The notes under the pieces: model-generated
Databases searched by the model: none
Told to the model about the DNA's origin: nothing
The model's input: only the letters and a program-made list of their open reading frames with translations
Assembly: GCF_902729425.1 (NCBI RefSeq)
Contig: NZ_CACVCH010000055.1
Coordinates: 1 to 64,000 of the forward strand
Source of the DNA: Magnetospirillum sp. SS-4
GTDB taxonomy: Bacteria > Pseudomonadota > Alphaproteobacteria > Rhodospirillales > Magnetospirillaceae
Length of the DNA: 64,000 nt
Reading direction: 5' to 3'
Made by a program: the position numbers and the translations under genes
Shown here: piece by piece, positions 26,110-34,910 of the stretch
Position numbering within the stretch: the stretch's first letter is position 1
Layout: each line of letters begins with the position of its first letter

Positions 26110-27300
26110 ATGCTGGAACCCGGATACTGGATCGGAATGAACCGGATGACTGAAGTTGGTCTGACGCCTCATCAGGTCTTCCAGCAGGCGCTCGCCCATC
26201 AGAATGCCGGCGAGCTTGATCGGGCCGAGCATCTTTACGGCTTCCTACTCGAATGCTTTCCCGATAATCCGGACGTCAATCACAATATGGGAATGATTCA
26301 AGCCCTGAAGGGTCGTCCGGCCCGGGCGCTGCCCTATCTGAAGCTCGCTGTCGCCGCCGGGCCGGATAACGTCGAATATGGCCTGAGCCTGGCGGGCGTC
26401 CTCATTCAGATGGGCTACATGGACGACGCCCTGGAAATGGCGCGGGGGATGCAGGCGGCCATTGGCGGCGATTCCCGCCTGCTGGACCTCATCCGCCGGA
26501 ATGAATCCAGGCCGTGGTTTCCCGTCCTTCAGGGAGTCCACGCTCCCGAGCGGCAGGCTTACATGAGCGCCCTGGTCCACATGCAACGGCGCGGACAGGG
26601 GCCGATCCGCATTCTGGAGGTCGGCAGCTTCATGGGCGCGTCGCTGATGACCTGGGCCACCGCGGTCGAGCGCCTGACCGACCGTCCCGCCGAAATCTGC
26701 TGCATCGACCCCTGGGACGGGGGGGATCTCGGCCAATACGATTACGGCGGCAGCATCGGCCAATACCTGGAGGACGGGACCGCCCATCGGGTGTTTCGCA
26801 ATACTCTCAAATTCATTCCGGACCGGGTGGTGGTGACCGAAATGCGGGGGCAAAGCCAAGAGATGCTGCCGACCCTGGCGGGACGGCGTTTCGACCTGAT
26901 CTATCTGGACGGCTGCCACCTTCACCCCGAGGTGCTTTGCGATCTTCAGGCCTGCGACGGAGTGCTGGCCGAGGGCGGGGTCATCTGCGGCGACGATCTG
27001 GAACTGCAATTGCACCAAGTGGACGGAGCGCTCGCCCTGGCCAACGCCCGCAAGGATTCGGTCGGGTGCCCTGGCGGCGATGGGATATTCCATCCCGGCG
27101 TCACCCTTGGCGTCGGCCGGTTCTTCGGACCGGTCAGCGTCTATCGCGGTTTCTGGGCCATGCGCAAGGCGGCGGGGGGATATGAACAGGTCTCCATGGC
27201 CGGCGCGGTGGGGATGATTCCGTATCACTGGCCAGAGGAATTCCACGACATGGTTCGGCGCAATATCGGTGCCGACGGCCTGTTGGCCGGATTATTGTGA
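26110..27300 (+). CDS. TPR protein with a class I methyltransferase-like domain
   Basis: About 396 residues. Residues 15-135 contain TPR-like helical pairs (ALAHQNAGELDRAEHLYGFLL, VNHNMGMIQALKGRPARALPYL). From about 165 there is a Rossmann SAM-binding pattern: IRILEVGSFMGASLMTWA, then ICCIDPWDGG and RFDLIYLDGCHLHPEV, as in class I methyltransferases with a YLDGxH motif. The substrate is unknown. The start could be 26110, 26137 or 26146. Its stop touches the GTG at 27297 and the dTDP-sugar gene that follows, so it heads the glycan operon. Confidence 0.8.
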   Translation: MLEPGYWIGMNRMTEVGLTPHQVFQQALAHQNAGELDRAEHLYGFLLECFPDNPDVNHNMGMIQALKGRPARALPYLKLAVAAGPDNVEYGLSLAGVLIQMGYMDDALEMARGMQAAIGGDSRLLDLIRRNESRPWFPVLQGVHAPERQAYMSALVHMQRRGQGPIRILEVGSFMGASLMTWATAVERLTDRPAEICCIDPWDGGDLGQYDYGGSIGQYLEDGTAHRVFRNTLKFIPDRVVVTEMRGQSQEMLPTLAGRRFDLIYLDGCHLHPEVLCDLQACDGVLAEGGVICGDDLELQLHQVDGALALANARKDSVGCPGGDGIFHPGVTLGVGRFFGPVSVYRGFWAMRKAAGGYEQVSMAGAVGMIPYHWPEEFHDMVRRNIGADGLLAGLL

Positions 27301-27314
27301 ATGGTGAACTATCC

Positions 27315-27875
27315 ATGGCGGTATCCATGAATGTCGTGACCACCCCGCTTTCCGGCCTGCTGGTGCTGGAACCCCGCAGCTTCGGCGATTCCCGTGGCCA
27401 TTTCTACGAAAGCTGGAGCGATCGCCGCTATCGCGACGCCGGTATCGCCGAGACCTTCGTGCAAGACAATGTCTCGGTATCCAGCGGCGCGGTGATCCGC
27501 GGCTTTCACTTCCAGATCCGCCACCCCCAGGGCCAGCTGGTCTGGCTGACCGAGGGACGCATCCTCGACGTCTGCGTCGACATCAGGCCCGATTCCCCCA
27601 CCTTCGGCCGCTGGGAGAGTTTCGAACTGGCGGCGATGCCGGTTCGCCAGATCTACATGCCGCCCGGCTTCGCCCACGGCTTCGCCCTGCTGAGCGAGCG
27701 GGCCACCGTCCATTACAAATGCACCGATTACTACCACGCCGACGACGAGGGCGGCATCGTCTGGAACGACCCCACCCTGGCGGTGCCGTGGCCGATCGCG
27801 TCCCCCACCGTCTCGGCCCGCGACGCCGCCTTTCCCACCTTCGCCGAGGTGGCCCGGCGACTGGGGCGGGCATGA
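27315..27875 (+). CDS. rfbC: dTDP-4-dehydrorhamnose 3,5-epimerase (RmlC) or related dTDP-sugar epimerase
   Basis: RmlC epimerises C3 and C5 of dTDP-4-keto-6-deoxyglucose. The cupin-type protein (186 residues from ATG 27315) shows the catalytic histidine at about 65 in VIRGFHFQ, QGQLVWLTEGRILDVCVDIR-like core strands, YMPPGFAHGF, and HYKCTDYY with the catalytic tyrosine. An upstream GTG at 27297 overlapping the previous stop is an alternative start. rmlA is 3 kb downstream in the same operon, but no RmlB dehydratase is in the window, so the end sugar need not be rhamnose. Confidence 0.88.
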   Translation: MAVSMNVVTTPLSGLLVLEPRSFGDSRGHFYESWSDRRYRDAGIAETFVQDNVSVSSGAVIRGFHFQIRHPQGQLVWLTEGRILDVCVDIRPDSPTFGRWESFELAAMPVRQIYMPPGFAHGFALLSERATVHYKCTDYYHADDEGGIVWNDPTLAVPWPIASPTVSARDAAFPTFAEVARRLGRA

Positions 27876-28867
27876 CCTCGCCCGCCGTGGCCGCCGCCGA
27901 CTATGCCGGCAGAAACGTGCTGGTCACCGGCGCCAGCGGTTTCGTCGGTGGCAGCATCGTCCGCCACCTGCTGGGCACCGGCTGCCGCATCCGCCGCCAT
28001 GCCCGCCGGTCGCTGGCGCCGCTGGATTGCTGGTCCCTGGGCGATTCCAGCGATGATCCCATGGCCCAGGCCACCTGGGACGAGGCGCTGGACGGCATCG
28101 ACGTGGTGTTTCACTGCGCCGCCCAGACCAGCGTCTATCAGGCGGCGGCCGACCCGGTCGGCGACCTGGAGGCCAATGTGGCCCTTTCCCTGCGTCTGCT
28201 GGAGGCCGCCCGCCGGCAGCCGCGGCCGGTGACGGTGATCATGGCCAGCACCGCCACGGTGTTCGGGCTGCCGGAATCCCTGCCGGTGCGGCATGGCGAC
28301 CGTCCGGCGCCGGTCACCGCCTACGACGCCGGCAAGCTGGCGGCGGAAGGCTATCTGGCGCTGTACGCCCGGCTGGGACAGATCAGCGGCGGCGCCCTGC
28401 GGCTGGCCAACGTCTACGGCCCCGGCCCGTCGTCGTCGACGGCCGATCGCGGCGTCCTCAACAAGGTGGTCCAGAAGGCGCTGGCCGGTGGTCCGGTGAC
28501 GGTGTTCGACGACGGCCGCTGGGTGCGGGATTACGTGTTCATCGATGACGTGGTCGCCGCCTTCCTGCTGGCGGGCAGTCATGGCGAGGCGCTGGCCGGC
28601 CAGGCCTGCCTGGTGTGTTCCGGCGCCGGAACCACCGTCGCCGAGGCTTTCCGTCTGGCGGTCGAGGTGGTGGCCGAACGGACCGGCCGACCGCCGGCGG
28701 CGGTGGAGAGCGTTGCCTCGCCGGCCGGGCTGTCGGCCATCGAGTTCCGTGATTTCGTCGGCACCTGGGATGCGCTGGCGGCCGCCACCGGCTGGCGGCC
28801 GCTCACCGGTCTGCGCGCCGGGATCGGAAAGACCGTCGACGACGCCCTGACCCGGACGGTTCGATGA
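27872..28867 (+). CDS. NAD-dependent epimerase/dehydratase (extended SDR)
   Basis: The 331-residue protein has the cofactor loop VTGASGFVGGSIVRHLL (about 18-34), the HCAAQTSVY region, an MASTATVFG stretch carrying the catalytic Ser/Thr and the YxxxK pair (AYDAGKLAAE). It fits nucleotide-sugar 4-reductases or epimerases such as RmlD, GalE or GDP-sugar enzymes; the motifs do not decide which. Sitting between rmlC and rmlA, it may perform the final reduction of a dTDP-sugar (inference). ATGA overlaps link it to both neighbours. Confidence 0.85.
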   Translation: MTSPAVAAADYAGRNVLVTGASGFVGGSIVRHLLGTGCRIRRHARRSLAPLDCWSLGDSSDDPMAQATWDEALDGIDVVFHCAAQTSVYQAAADPVGDLEANVALSLRLLEAARRQPRPVTVIMASTATVFGLPESLPVRHGDRPAPVTAYDAGKLAAEGYLALYARLGQISGGALRLANVYGPGPSSSTADRGVLNKVVQKALAGGPVTVFDDGRWVRDYVFIDDVVAAFLLAGSHGEALAGQACLVCSGAGTTVAEAFRLAVEVVAERTGRPPAAVESVASPAGLSAIEFRDFVGTWDALAAATGWRPLTGLRAGIGKTVDDALTRTVR

Positions 28868-30924
28868 CCGAAAGGCTGCGGCTATTGCTGGCGACGGCCC
28901 TGGAGGCCCACCAGCGGGGGGATGCGGCCGGGGCGCTGGAGGCGGGGCGGCAACTGGCGGCGCTGATGCCGGCCGAGGCGTTTCCCCTTCATTTCCAGGG
29001 GGAGGTGCTGGCCGGTCTCGGGCGGTTGCCGGAGGCGCTGGAGGCTTTCGCCCGCGCTGCCGAACTGGCCCCGGCCGAGCCGTCGCACCGGCGCGCCCTG
29101 GCGCTGGTGGCGATGAGCGCCGGCCACCCCGGCCTCGCCGCCCGGCACCTGGGAGCCCTGGCGGCGCCCGAACCCGCGGACATGGCCAATCTGGCCGATG
29201 CCCTGGCCGCCGCCGGTGATGCCGAGTCGGCGGTGGCGGCCTATGGGCGCCTGCTGGAGCTTCGGCCCGATTCCGTCGATGTGCTGGTGGCCCTGTCCGG
29301 TCAGCTGATCGCCCTCGGTCGCCATGCCGAGGCGGTGGCGGCGCTGGACCGCGCCCTGATCCTGGCCCCCGACGATCCCGACGCCCTTACCAACCTGGCC
29401 CTGGTCCGGCTGGCCGGGGACGAGCCGGAGCGGGCCGAGGTCCTGGCCCGCCGCGCCGCTGGCCGCCCCGATCCCGGCCTTGCCGCCCTATTGGCGCTGG
29501 CCAGCGCGCTTCAGCGCCAGGGGCGCGGCATCGAGGCGCTGGAGGTGGCGGAGACGGCGGCCGGACGGGTGGGGCGGGACGAACCAAATGCCGCGGCGGC
29601 GCTGGCTTCCAGTCTTGCCGCCCTTGGGCGCGCCGACGAGGCGGCGGGTCTGCTGCGCCGGTCGCTGGCGGCCCATCCGGCGGCGAGCGACCGTCTGGTC
29701 GAGCGGCTGCTGTTCGTGCTGCCTCACCTGGAAGATGCCGTTCCCGCCGATCTGCTGGCGCTGACCGGCCTTCTGGACACGCCGGCGCCGACGCCGGCGA
29801 CGGTGGCGGCCGAGACCCGGTGGCGGGAGGGCGAGCGGCTGCGCATCGGCTATCTGTCGCCGGATTTTCGCGGTCATGCCCTGGCCTATTTTCTCGCTCC
29901 GCTGCTGGAGGGGCACGACCGCCGCCGGGTCGAGGTGGTGTGCTATTGCGAAACCCGCGTCGAGGACGCCTGGACCGAGCGATTCCGGCGCCAGGCCGAT
30001 GTCTGGCGGGTCAGCCTGGGGCGGTCGGACCGGGAACTGGCCGAGCGTATCCGCGCCGATGGCGTTCATGTCCTGATCGATTGCGCCGGACGCACCGCCG
30101 GCAACCGGCTGGGGGTGATGAAATGGCGGTCGGCGCCGGTGCAGGGAAGCATGCTGCTGGGGGGCGGCATGACCACCGGCCTTGCCGGCCTCGACTTCAT
30201 CCTGACCGATTGCCGCCTGTCGCCGCCGGGCGGCGAGGATGGATTCGCCGAGCCGCTGTTGCGCCTGCCCCACGCGGTGGCGCCGTTCGCCCCCGACCCC
30301 GCCTGGCCGGAGGTCTTTCCCATGCCGGACCGGCCGGTGTTCGGGTGCCTGGCCAATCCGGCCCGGCTGAATGACGGCCTGCTGGCCTGCTGGCGGCGGA
30401 TTTTGGATTCCTGCCCCGGCTGGTCGCTGCTGCTCGCCCATCCCGCCTATGCCGGCGCCGGGATGGCGGCATACTGGCGCGGCCGGCTGGATGCGGCGGG
30501 TCTGGCCGGGCGCGCCGAGCTGCGTCCGCTGGGACCGAACTGGGCCATGGACGTGTATGGCGAGGTGGCGATCATTCTTGACACCTTCCCGGTGTCCGGT
30601 GCTACTACCTCGCTCATCGGCCTGTGGATGGGGGTTCCCGTGGTATCCCGCCACGGTTCCGCGCCGTGGCAGCGCTTCGGTCTCGCCATTCTGTCTGATA
30701 TCGGCCTCGGCGACCTGTCGGCGGCCGGGGCGGACGGCTACGTGGACGCGGCCCGCCGGCTGGCGGAAGACCGCGACCGTCTGGCCGTTCTGCGGGCGGG
30801 CCTGAGGGAACGGTTGCGCCGCTCGCCGCTGTGCGACACGGCGGCGCGGGCACGCGACGTCGAAGACGCCCTGCTCGGCCTCATGCGTCGGCGCGGCACC
30901 AGGGGGGAGGAAGGACGAGCATGA
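28864..30924 (+). CDS. TPR protein with a C-terminal O-GlcNAc-transferase-like (GT41) domain
   Basis: The 686-residue protein has an alanine-rich TPR superhelix (about 10-290) and a GT41/SPINDLY-type catalytic region (about 320-670). Histidines equivalent to those of OGT are seen in IGYLSPDFRGH (about 338) and ADGVHVLID (about 402). The usual FNNxxKI motif, whose lysine binds the nucleotide sugar, reads LANPARL with arginine at about 501. The late DVYGEVAIILDTFPVSGATTS stretch is typical. Family members glycosylate Ser/Thr of proteins; here a flagellin or surface protein is a reasonable but unproven target. It is ATGA-linked to the epimerase and to rmlA. Confidence 0.87.
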   Translation: MTERLRLLLATALEAHQRGDAAGALEAGRQLAALMPAEAFPLHFQGEVLAGLGRLPEALEAFARAAELAPAEPSHRRALALVAMSAGHPGLAARHLGALAAPEPADMANLADALAAAGDAESAVAAYGRLLELRPDSVDVLVALSGQLIALGRHAEAVAALDRALILAPDDPDALTNLALVRLAGDEPERAEVLARRAAGRPDPGLAALLALASALQRQGRGIEALEVAETAAGRVGRDEPNAAAALASSLAALGRADEAAGLLRRSLAAHPAASDRLVERLLFVLPHLEDAVPADLLALTGLLDTPAPTPATVAAETRWREGERLRIGYLSPDFRGHALAYFLAPLLEGHDRRRVEVVCYCETRVEDAWTERFRRQADVWRVSLGRSDRELAERIRADGVHVLIDCAGRTAGNRLGVMKWRSAPVQGSMLLGGGMTTGLAGLDFILTDCRLSPPGGEDGFAEPLLRLPHAVAPFAPDPAWPEVFPMPDRPVFGCLANPARLNDGLLACWRRILDSCPGWSLLLAHPAYAGAGMAAYWRGRLDAAGLAGRAELRPLGPNWAMDVYGEVAIILDTFPVSGATTSLIGLWMGVPVVSRHGSAPWQRFGLAILSDIGLGDLSAAGADGYVDAARRLAEDRDRLAVLRAGLRERLRRSPLCDTAARARDVEDALLGLMRRRGTRGEEGRA

Positions 30925-31808
30925 AGGGAATCATCCTGGCGGGCGGCATGGGAACGCGGCTGGCGCCGGTGACGCTGGCGGTCAGCAAGCAGCTTCTGCC
31001 CGTCTACAACAAGCCGATGATCTATTATCCATTGTCGGTGCTGATGCTGGCCGGCATCCGCGAGATCGCCATCATCACCCGGCCCGACAATCAAGACAGC
31101 TTCGTCAACCTGCTGGGCGACGGCTCCGCCTGGGGCATCTCGATCACCTATATCAAGCAGGAACGCCCCGAGGGGTTGCCGCAGGCCTTCGTCCTGACGC
31201 GGGATTTCATCGGCGGCGACCGCTGTTCCCTGATCCTGGGCGACAACATATTCTTCGGCCACGGCCTGCCGGAACTGCTGGCCGAAGCCATGGCCCAGCA
31301 ATCGGGCGCCACCATCTTCACCTATGTCACCCGGACGCCGGAGGCCTATGGCGTGCTGGTGCGCGACGGCCGGGGCGATCCGGCCGACGTGGTGGAAAAG
31401 CCGAAGGTTCCGGTTTCCAACGAGGCGGTGACCGGCCTTTACTTCTTCGGTCCCGAGGTGTCGGACATGGCCGCCGCCCTCAAGCCGTCGGTCCGGGGCG
31501 AGACCGAGATCACCGACCTGATCCGCGCCTATATCGGCCGGGGCGATCTGGTGGCGCAGCAGATGGGGCGCGGCTATGCCTGGTTTGATTCCGGCACCCA
31601 CGAATCGCTGCTGCAATCCTCGATCTTCGTCCAGGCCATCGAGGAGCGCCAGGGGCTGACGGTGGCCTGCCCGGAAGAGATCGCCTACCGCAAGGGCTTC
31701 ATCGACCTGGATGGATTGCGGCGCTGCGCCGACGGGCTCGGCAATGGCAGCTATGGCCTGTACGTCCAGGGGCTGTGCCGGGCGTTCGGCTCGGGCGCGG
31801 GGGAGTGA
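30921..31808 (+). CDS. rfbA: Glucose-1-phosphate thymidylyltransferase
   Basis: RmlA/RfbA makes dTDP-glucose from dTTP and glucose-1-phosphate. The 295-residue protein opens with ILAGGMGTRLAPVTLAVSKQ and continues with KPMIYYPLSVLMLAGI, GDNIFFGHGL, VVEKPKVPVSNEAVTGLYFF and WFDSGTHESL, all diagnostic of the family. A GGAAGGA ribosome site lies within the end of the previous gene, and the ATG overlaps its stop. It feeds the dTDP-sugar enzymes encoded just upstream. The C-terminal tail after about residue 288 is not typical. Confidence 0.93.
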   Translation: MKGIILAGGMGTRLAPVTLAVSKQLLPVYNKPMIYYPLSVLMLAGIREIAIITRPDNQDSFVNLLGDGSAWGISITYIKQERPEGLPQAFVLTRDFIGGDRCSLILGDNIFFGHGLPELLAEAMAQQSGATIFTYVTRTPEAYGVLVRDGRGDPADVVEKPKVPVSNEAVTGLYFFGPEVSDMAAALKPSVRGETEITDLIRAYIGRGDLVAQQMGRGYAWFDSGTHESLLQSSIFVQAIEERQGLTVACPEEIAYRKGFIDLDGLRRCADGLGNGSYGLYVQGLCRAFGSGAGE

Positions 31809-31815
31809 GGCGGAC

Positions 31816-33021
31816 ATGAACGGTTCCTCCGTCGCCGACCTGATCCGCCAGGGTGTCGCCGCCCATAACCGGGGCGACCTCGGCATCGCCGAGACCCTGT
31901 ACCGCTCCGCCCTGGAGCAGGACCCCAATTCCGCCGACGCCATGCACCTGCTGGGCCTCATCGCCCACGCCACCGGCCATCTGGAGGAAGCCGCCGACCT
32001 GATCCGGGCCGCCATCTCGGTCAATCCGGCCGTCGCCGCATATCACAGCAATCTCGGCAACATCCATCTCAGCCGCAAGCAGCCCGCCGCCGCCGAGCGC
32101 TGTCTTCAGCAATCCCTGGCGCTGGACCCGGATTTCGCCGCCGCCTACAACAATCTCGGGCTGACCTATTCGGCCCAGGGACGGTTTTCCGAGGCCGCCG
32201 ACAGCTTCCGCCGGGCGGCGGCGCTTCAGCCCGGCCTGGGCGAGGCATTCAGCAATCTGGCCAACGCCTTGAAGGATCAGGGATTGCTGGCCGAGGCCGA
32301 GGAGGCTGCGCGGGCCGCCATCTCTGGGCAGCCCGGCGACCCGGACCACAAGGCCCGCCTCGCCCGCATCGTCGAGATGCAGGGGCGTCACGCCGAGGCC
32401 GCCGCCCTGGCCGAGGCCGCCCTGGCCGAGACGCCGAATTCCGCCGCCCTGCTGCTGGCCCACGGCATCGCCATGCTGGGTCTGGGGCGTCCGGTCCGGG
32501 CCACCCAGGACTTCCAGCGGGCCATGACCATGCCGACCCAGATGGTGGAGGCCCCGGACTACCTGCGCGAGGCCATCTCGCGCCAGCCCGGCGACGATGA
32601 GCATTTCGCGCGGTTGCGCTCGGCCCACGAATCCGGCCGGATCAGGATCGAGATCGATACCGAGAAGCTGAGGGATTCCCACGCTCCCTTCCGGGTGGAA
32701 TTCTACGATACCCGCGCTTTCATCCTGGTGTTCGGCTGCTGGGTCGGCGCGTTCGCCTTCCTGCCGCTCTGGCCGGCCCTGGCGACGGCGGGGACGGTCA
32801 GCCTCGGCCACTGGCTGTTCGGCCGCGGTTACGTGCGGCGTCTGATGCATGCCTATGCCCTGGACAAGGTGGTCGGCAGTTCGCGGGTGTGGGATCAGGT
32901 CTGGCAGGTCGGCGCCATCTCGTTGCGCGATACCGTCGACGGCGGCGTGGTCGATTCGCCAAAGGGCAACTGGCGGCTTCTGGTCGAGGATATATCGGTC
33001 GGGAACCGGGTGCCGGCCTGA
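31816..33021 (+). CDS. TPR-repeat protein with a C-terminal membrane segment
   Basis: The 401-residue protein contains at least five to six tandem TPR-like repeats (about 5-240), for example YHSNLGNIHLSRKQPAAAERC and AYNNLGLTYSAQGRFSEAAD. One strongly hydrophobic stretch, long enough for one or two passes, lies at about 302-336 (FILVFGCWVGAFAFLPLWPA), and about 65 soluble residues end the protein. There is no signal peptide. GTGAGG before the ATG sets the start at 31816, 7 bases after the rfbA stop. It likely serves as a scaffold at the inner membrane for glycan or lipid A assembly; this is inference from position between rfbA and msbA. Confidence 0.85.
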   Translation: MNGSSVADLIRQGVAAHNRGDLGIAETLYRSALEQDPNSADAMHLLGLIAHATGHLEEAADLIRAAISVNPAVAAYHSNLGNIHLSRKQPAAAERCLQQSLALDPDFAAAYNNLGLTYSAQGRFSEAADSFRRAAALQPGLGEAFSNLANALKDQGLLAEAEEAARAAISGQPGDPDHKARLARIVEMQGRHAEAAALAEAALAETPNSAALLLAHGIAMLGLGRPVRATQDFQRAMTMPTQMVEAPDYLREAISRQPGDDEHFARLRSAHESGRIRIEIDTEKLRDSHAPFRVEFYDTRAFILVFGCWVGAFAFLPLWPALATAGTVSLGHWLFGRGYVRRLMHAYALDKVVGSSRVWDQVWQVGAISLRDTVDGGVVDSPKGNWRLLVEDISVGNRVPA

Positions 33022-33107
33022 TATCCGGCAATCCGGGAAAAACCCCGCCATTGGAAGGGGGCTCGCCGCATGCTATGGTCCGGCCGCTATCGCCAGCCGC
33101 CACGGTC

Positions 33108-34901
33108 ATGCCCTTGAGCAAGCAAAAGATTTCCTTCGATCATTCCACCATGGTCCTGGTCCGCCGTCTTGTCCGCGAGGGGATGCGCCCCTATCTGGGC
33201 AAGGTGGTGCTGGCCGTCGTCTGTATGGTGGTGGGCGCGGCGGCCAATGCCGGCTACGCCCTGCTGATGGACCCGGTGGTCAACAAGATATTCACCGAGC
33301 GCCAGCCGGAATTCCTGCTGCCGCTGGGGCTGGCGGTTCTGGGAACCTTCGCGCTGAAATCCGCCTGCAATTACGGCGAGGCGGTGCTGCTGTCCAAGGT
33401 CGGCCTCAGGGTGATCGCCGACATGCAGTCCCGACTGTTCGCCCATCTGATGCGGCTCGACGTCGCCTTCTTTCACAGCAATTCCACCGGCCGCATCCTG
33501 TCGCGGATGACCAACGACATCTCGCAGATGCGCTTCGCCGTGTCGGACGCCCTGACCGGGGCCGGCAAGGACGCCTCGTCGCTGGTGTTCCTGGTGGGCG
33601 CCATGTTCTATCAGGACTGGCGGCTGTCGCTGTGGACCTTCTTCGTGTTTCCGCTGGCCATCCTGCCCATCGCCAAGCTGGGGCGGCGCATGCGCAAGGT
33701 CACCGACAACACCCAGGAACATCTGGGCCAACTCACCACCTATCTGGAACAGGCGATCCAGGGCATCCGGGTGGTCAAGGCCTACGGCATGGAGAATTAC
33801 GAGAAGGCCAAGGTCGGCTCGCTGGTCGAGACCCTTCAGGACCTCACCTACAAGGCCGCCCGCGTGCGCGCCGCCTCGTCGCCCATCATGGAATTGCTGG
33901 GCGGCGTCGCCATCACCGTGGTGATCTTGTACGGCGGTTCGCGCGTCATCGGCGGCGAGACCACGCCGGGCGCCTTCTTCTCGTTCATCACCGCCCTGAT
34001 GCTGGCCTACCGGCCGCTGAAGTCGCTGGCCTCGCTCAACACCAATCTTCAGGCCGGCCTGGCGGCGGCGGCGCGCACCTTCGCGGTGCTGGACGCGCCG
34101 CCGGTGATCCAGGACCGTTCCGGAGCCGCCGACCTGGTGGTGCTGGAGGGCAATGTCCGCCTGGAAGGGGTGTTCTTCACCTATGACGGCAGCCGTTCGG
34201 TGCTGGACGGCATCGACCTCGCCGTGCCCGGCGGCAAGACGGTGGCCCTGGTCGGGGCGTCGGGGGCCGGCAAGTCCACGGTGCTGAACCTGCTGCCGCG
34301 CTTCTACGACGTCACCGACGGCCATGTCCTGATCGACGGCCAGGACGTGCGCGACGTCTCGATGGCGTCGCTGCGTTCCAAGATCGCCCTGGTCAGCCAG
34401 GAGATCACCCTGTTCGACGACACCATCCGTGCCAACATCGCCTATGGCCGTTTCGGCGCCAGCGACGAGGAGATCGAGACGGCGGCCCGTTTGGCGGCGG
34501 CGCACGACTTCATCGTCAGCCTGCCCGAGGGCTACGCCACCGTGGTGGGCGAACGCGGCCTCAACCTGTCGGGCGGCCAGCGCCAGCGCCTGGCCATCGC
34601 GCGGGCCATGCTGAAGAACGCCCCCATCTTGCTGCTGGACGAGGCCACCAGCGCGCTGGACACCGAATCCGAACGCCAGGTTCAGGTCGCGCTGGATCAC
34701 CTGATGAAGGGGCGCACCACCATCGTCATCGCTCACCGCCTGTCCACCGTGGTCAACGCCGACCTGATCCATGTGCTCGATCGTGGCCGGGTGATCGAAT
34801 CCGGCGACCATGCCACCCTGATCGCCCAGGATGGAATCTATGCCCGCCTCTACGCCATGCAGTTCGCCGACGAGCCCGTCGCCGCCGCATCCGGTCCGTA
34901 G
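33108..34901 (+). CDS. msbA: MsbA-type lipid A/lipid-linked exporter (ABC transporter, fused membrane and ATPase domains)
   Basis: A 597-residue half-transporter. Residues about 25-310 hold six membrane segments, including a conserved GRILSRMTNDISQM loop; residues 340-590 hold the ATPase with Walker A GASGAGKST, Q-loop SQEITLFDD, signature LSGGQRQR, Walker B ILLLDEATSALD and the H-loop IAHRLST. MsbA flips lipid A core across the inner membrane. Position directly before the DUF374 gene, waaA, lpxK and an lpxL homologue supports that role over a drug exporter. The start at 33108 has no strong ribosome site; ATG 33075 or 33150 are alternatives. Confidence 0.9.
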   Translation: MPLSKQKISFDHSTMVLVRRLVREGMRPYLGKVVLAVVCMVVGAAANAGYALLMDPVVNKIFTERQPEFLLPLGLAVLGTFALKSACNYGEAVLLSKVGLRVIADMQSRLFAHLMRLDVAFFHSNSTGRILSRMTNDISQMRFAVSDALTGAGKDASSLVFLVGAMFYQDWRLSLWTFFVFPLAILPIAKLGRRMRKVTDNTQEHLGQLTTYLEQAIQGIRVVKAYGMENYEKAKVGSLVETLQDLTYKAARVRAASSPIMELLGGVAITVVILYGGSRVIGGETTPGAFFSFITALMLAYRPLKSLASLNTNLQAGLAAAARTFAVLDAPPVIQDRSGAADLVVLEGNVRLEGVFFTYDGSRSVLDGIDLAVPGGKTVALVGASGAGKSTVLNLLPRFYDVTDGHVLIDGQDVRDVSMASLRSKIALVSQEITLFDDTIRANIAYGRFGASDEEIETAARLAAAHDFIVSLPEGYATVVGERGLNLSGGQRQRLAIARAMLKNAPILLLDEATSALDTESERQVQVALDHLMKGRTTIVIAHRLSTVVNADLIHVLDRGRVIESGDHATLIAQDGIYARLYAMQFADEPVAAASGP

Positions 34902-34910
34902 GGGGCGGCC

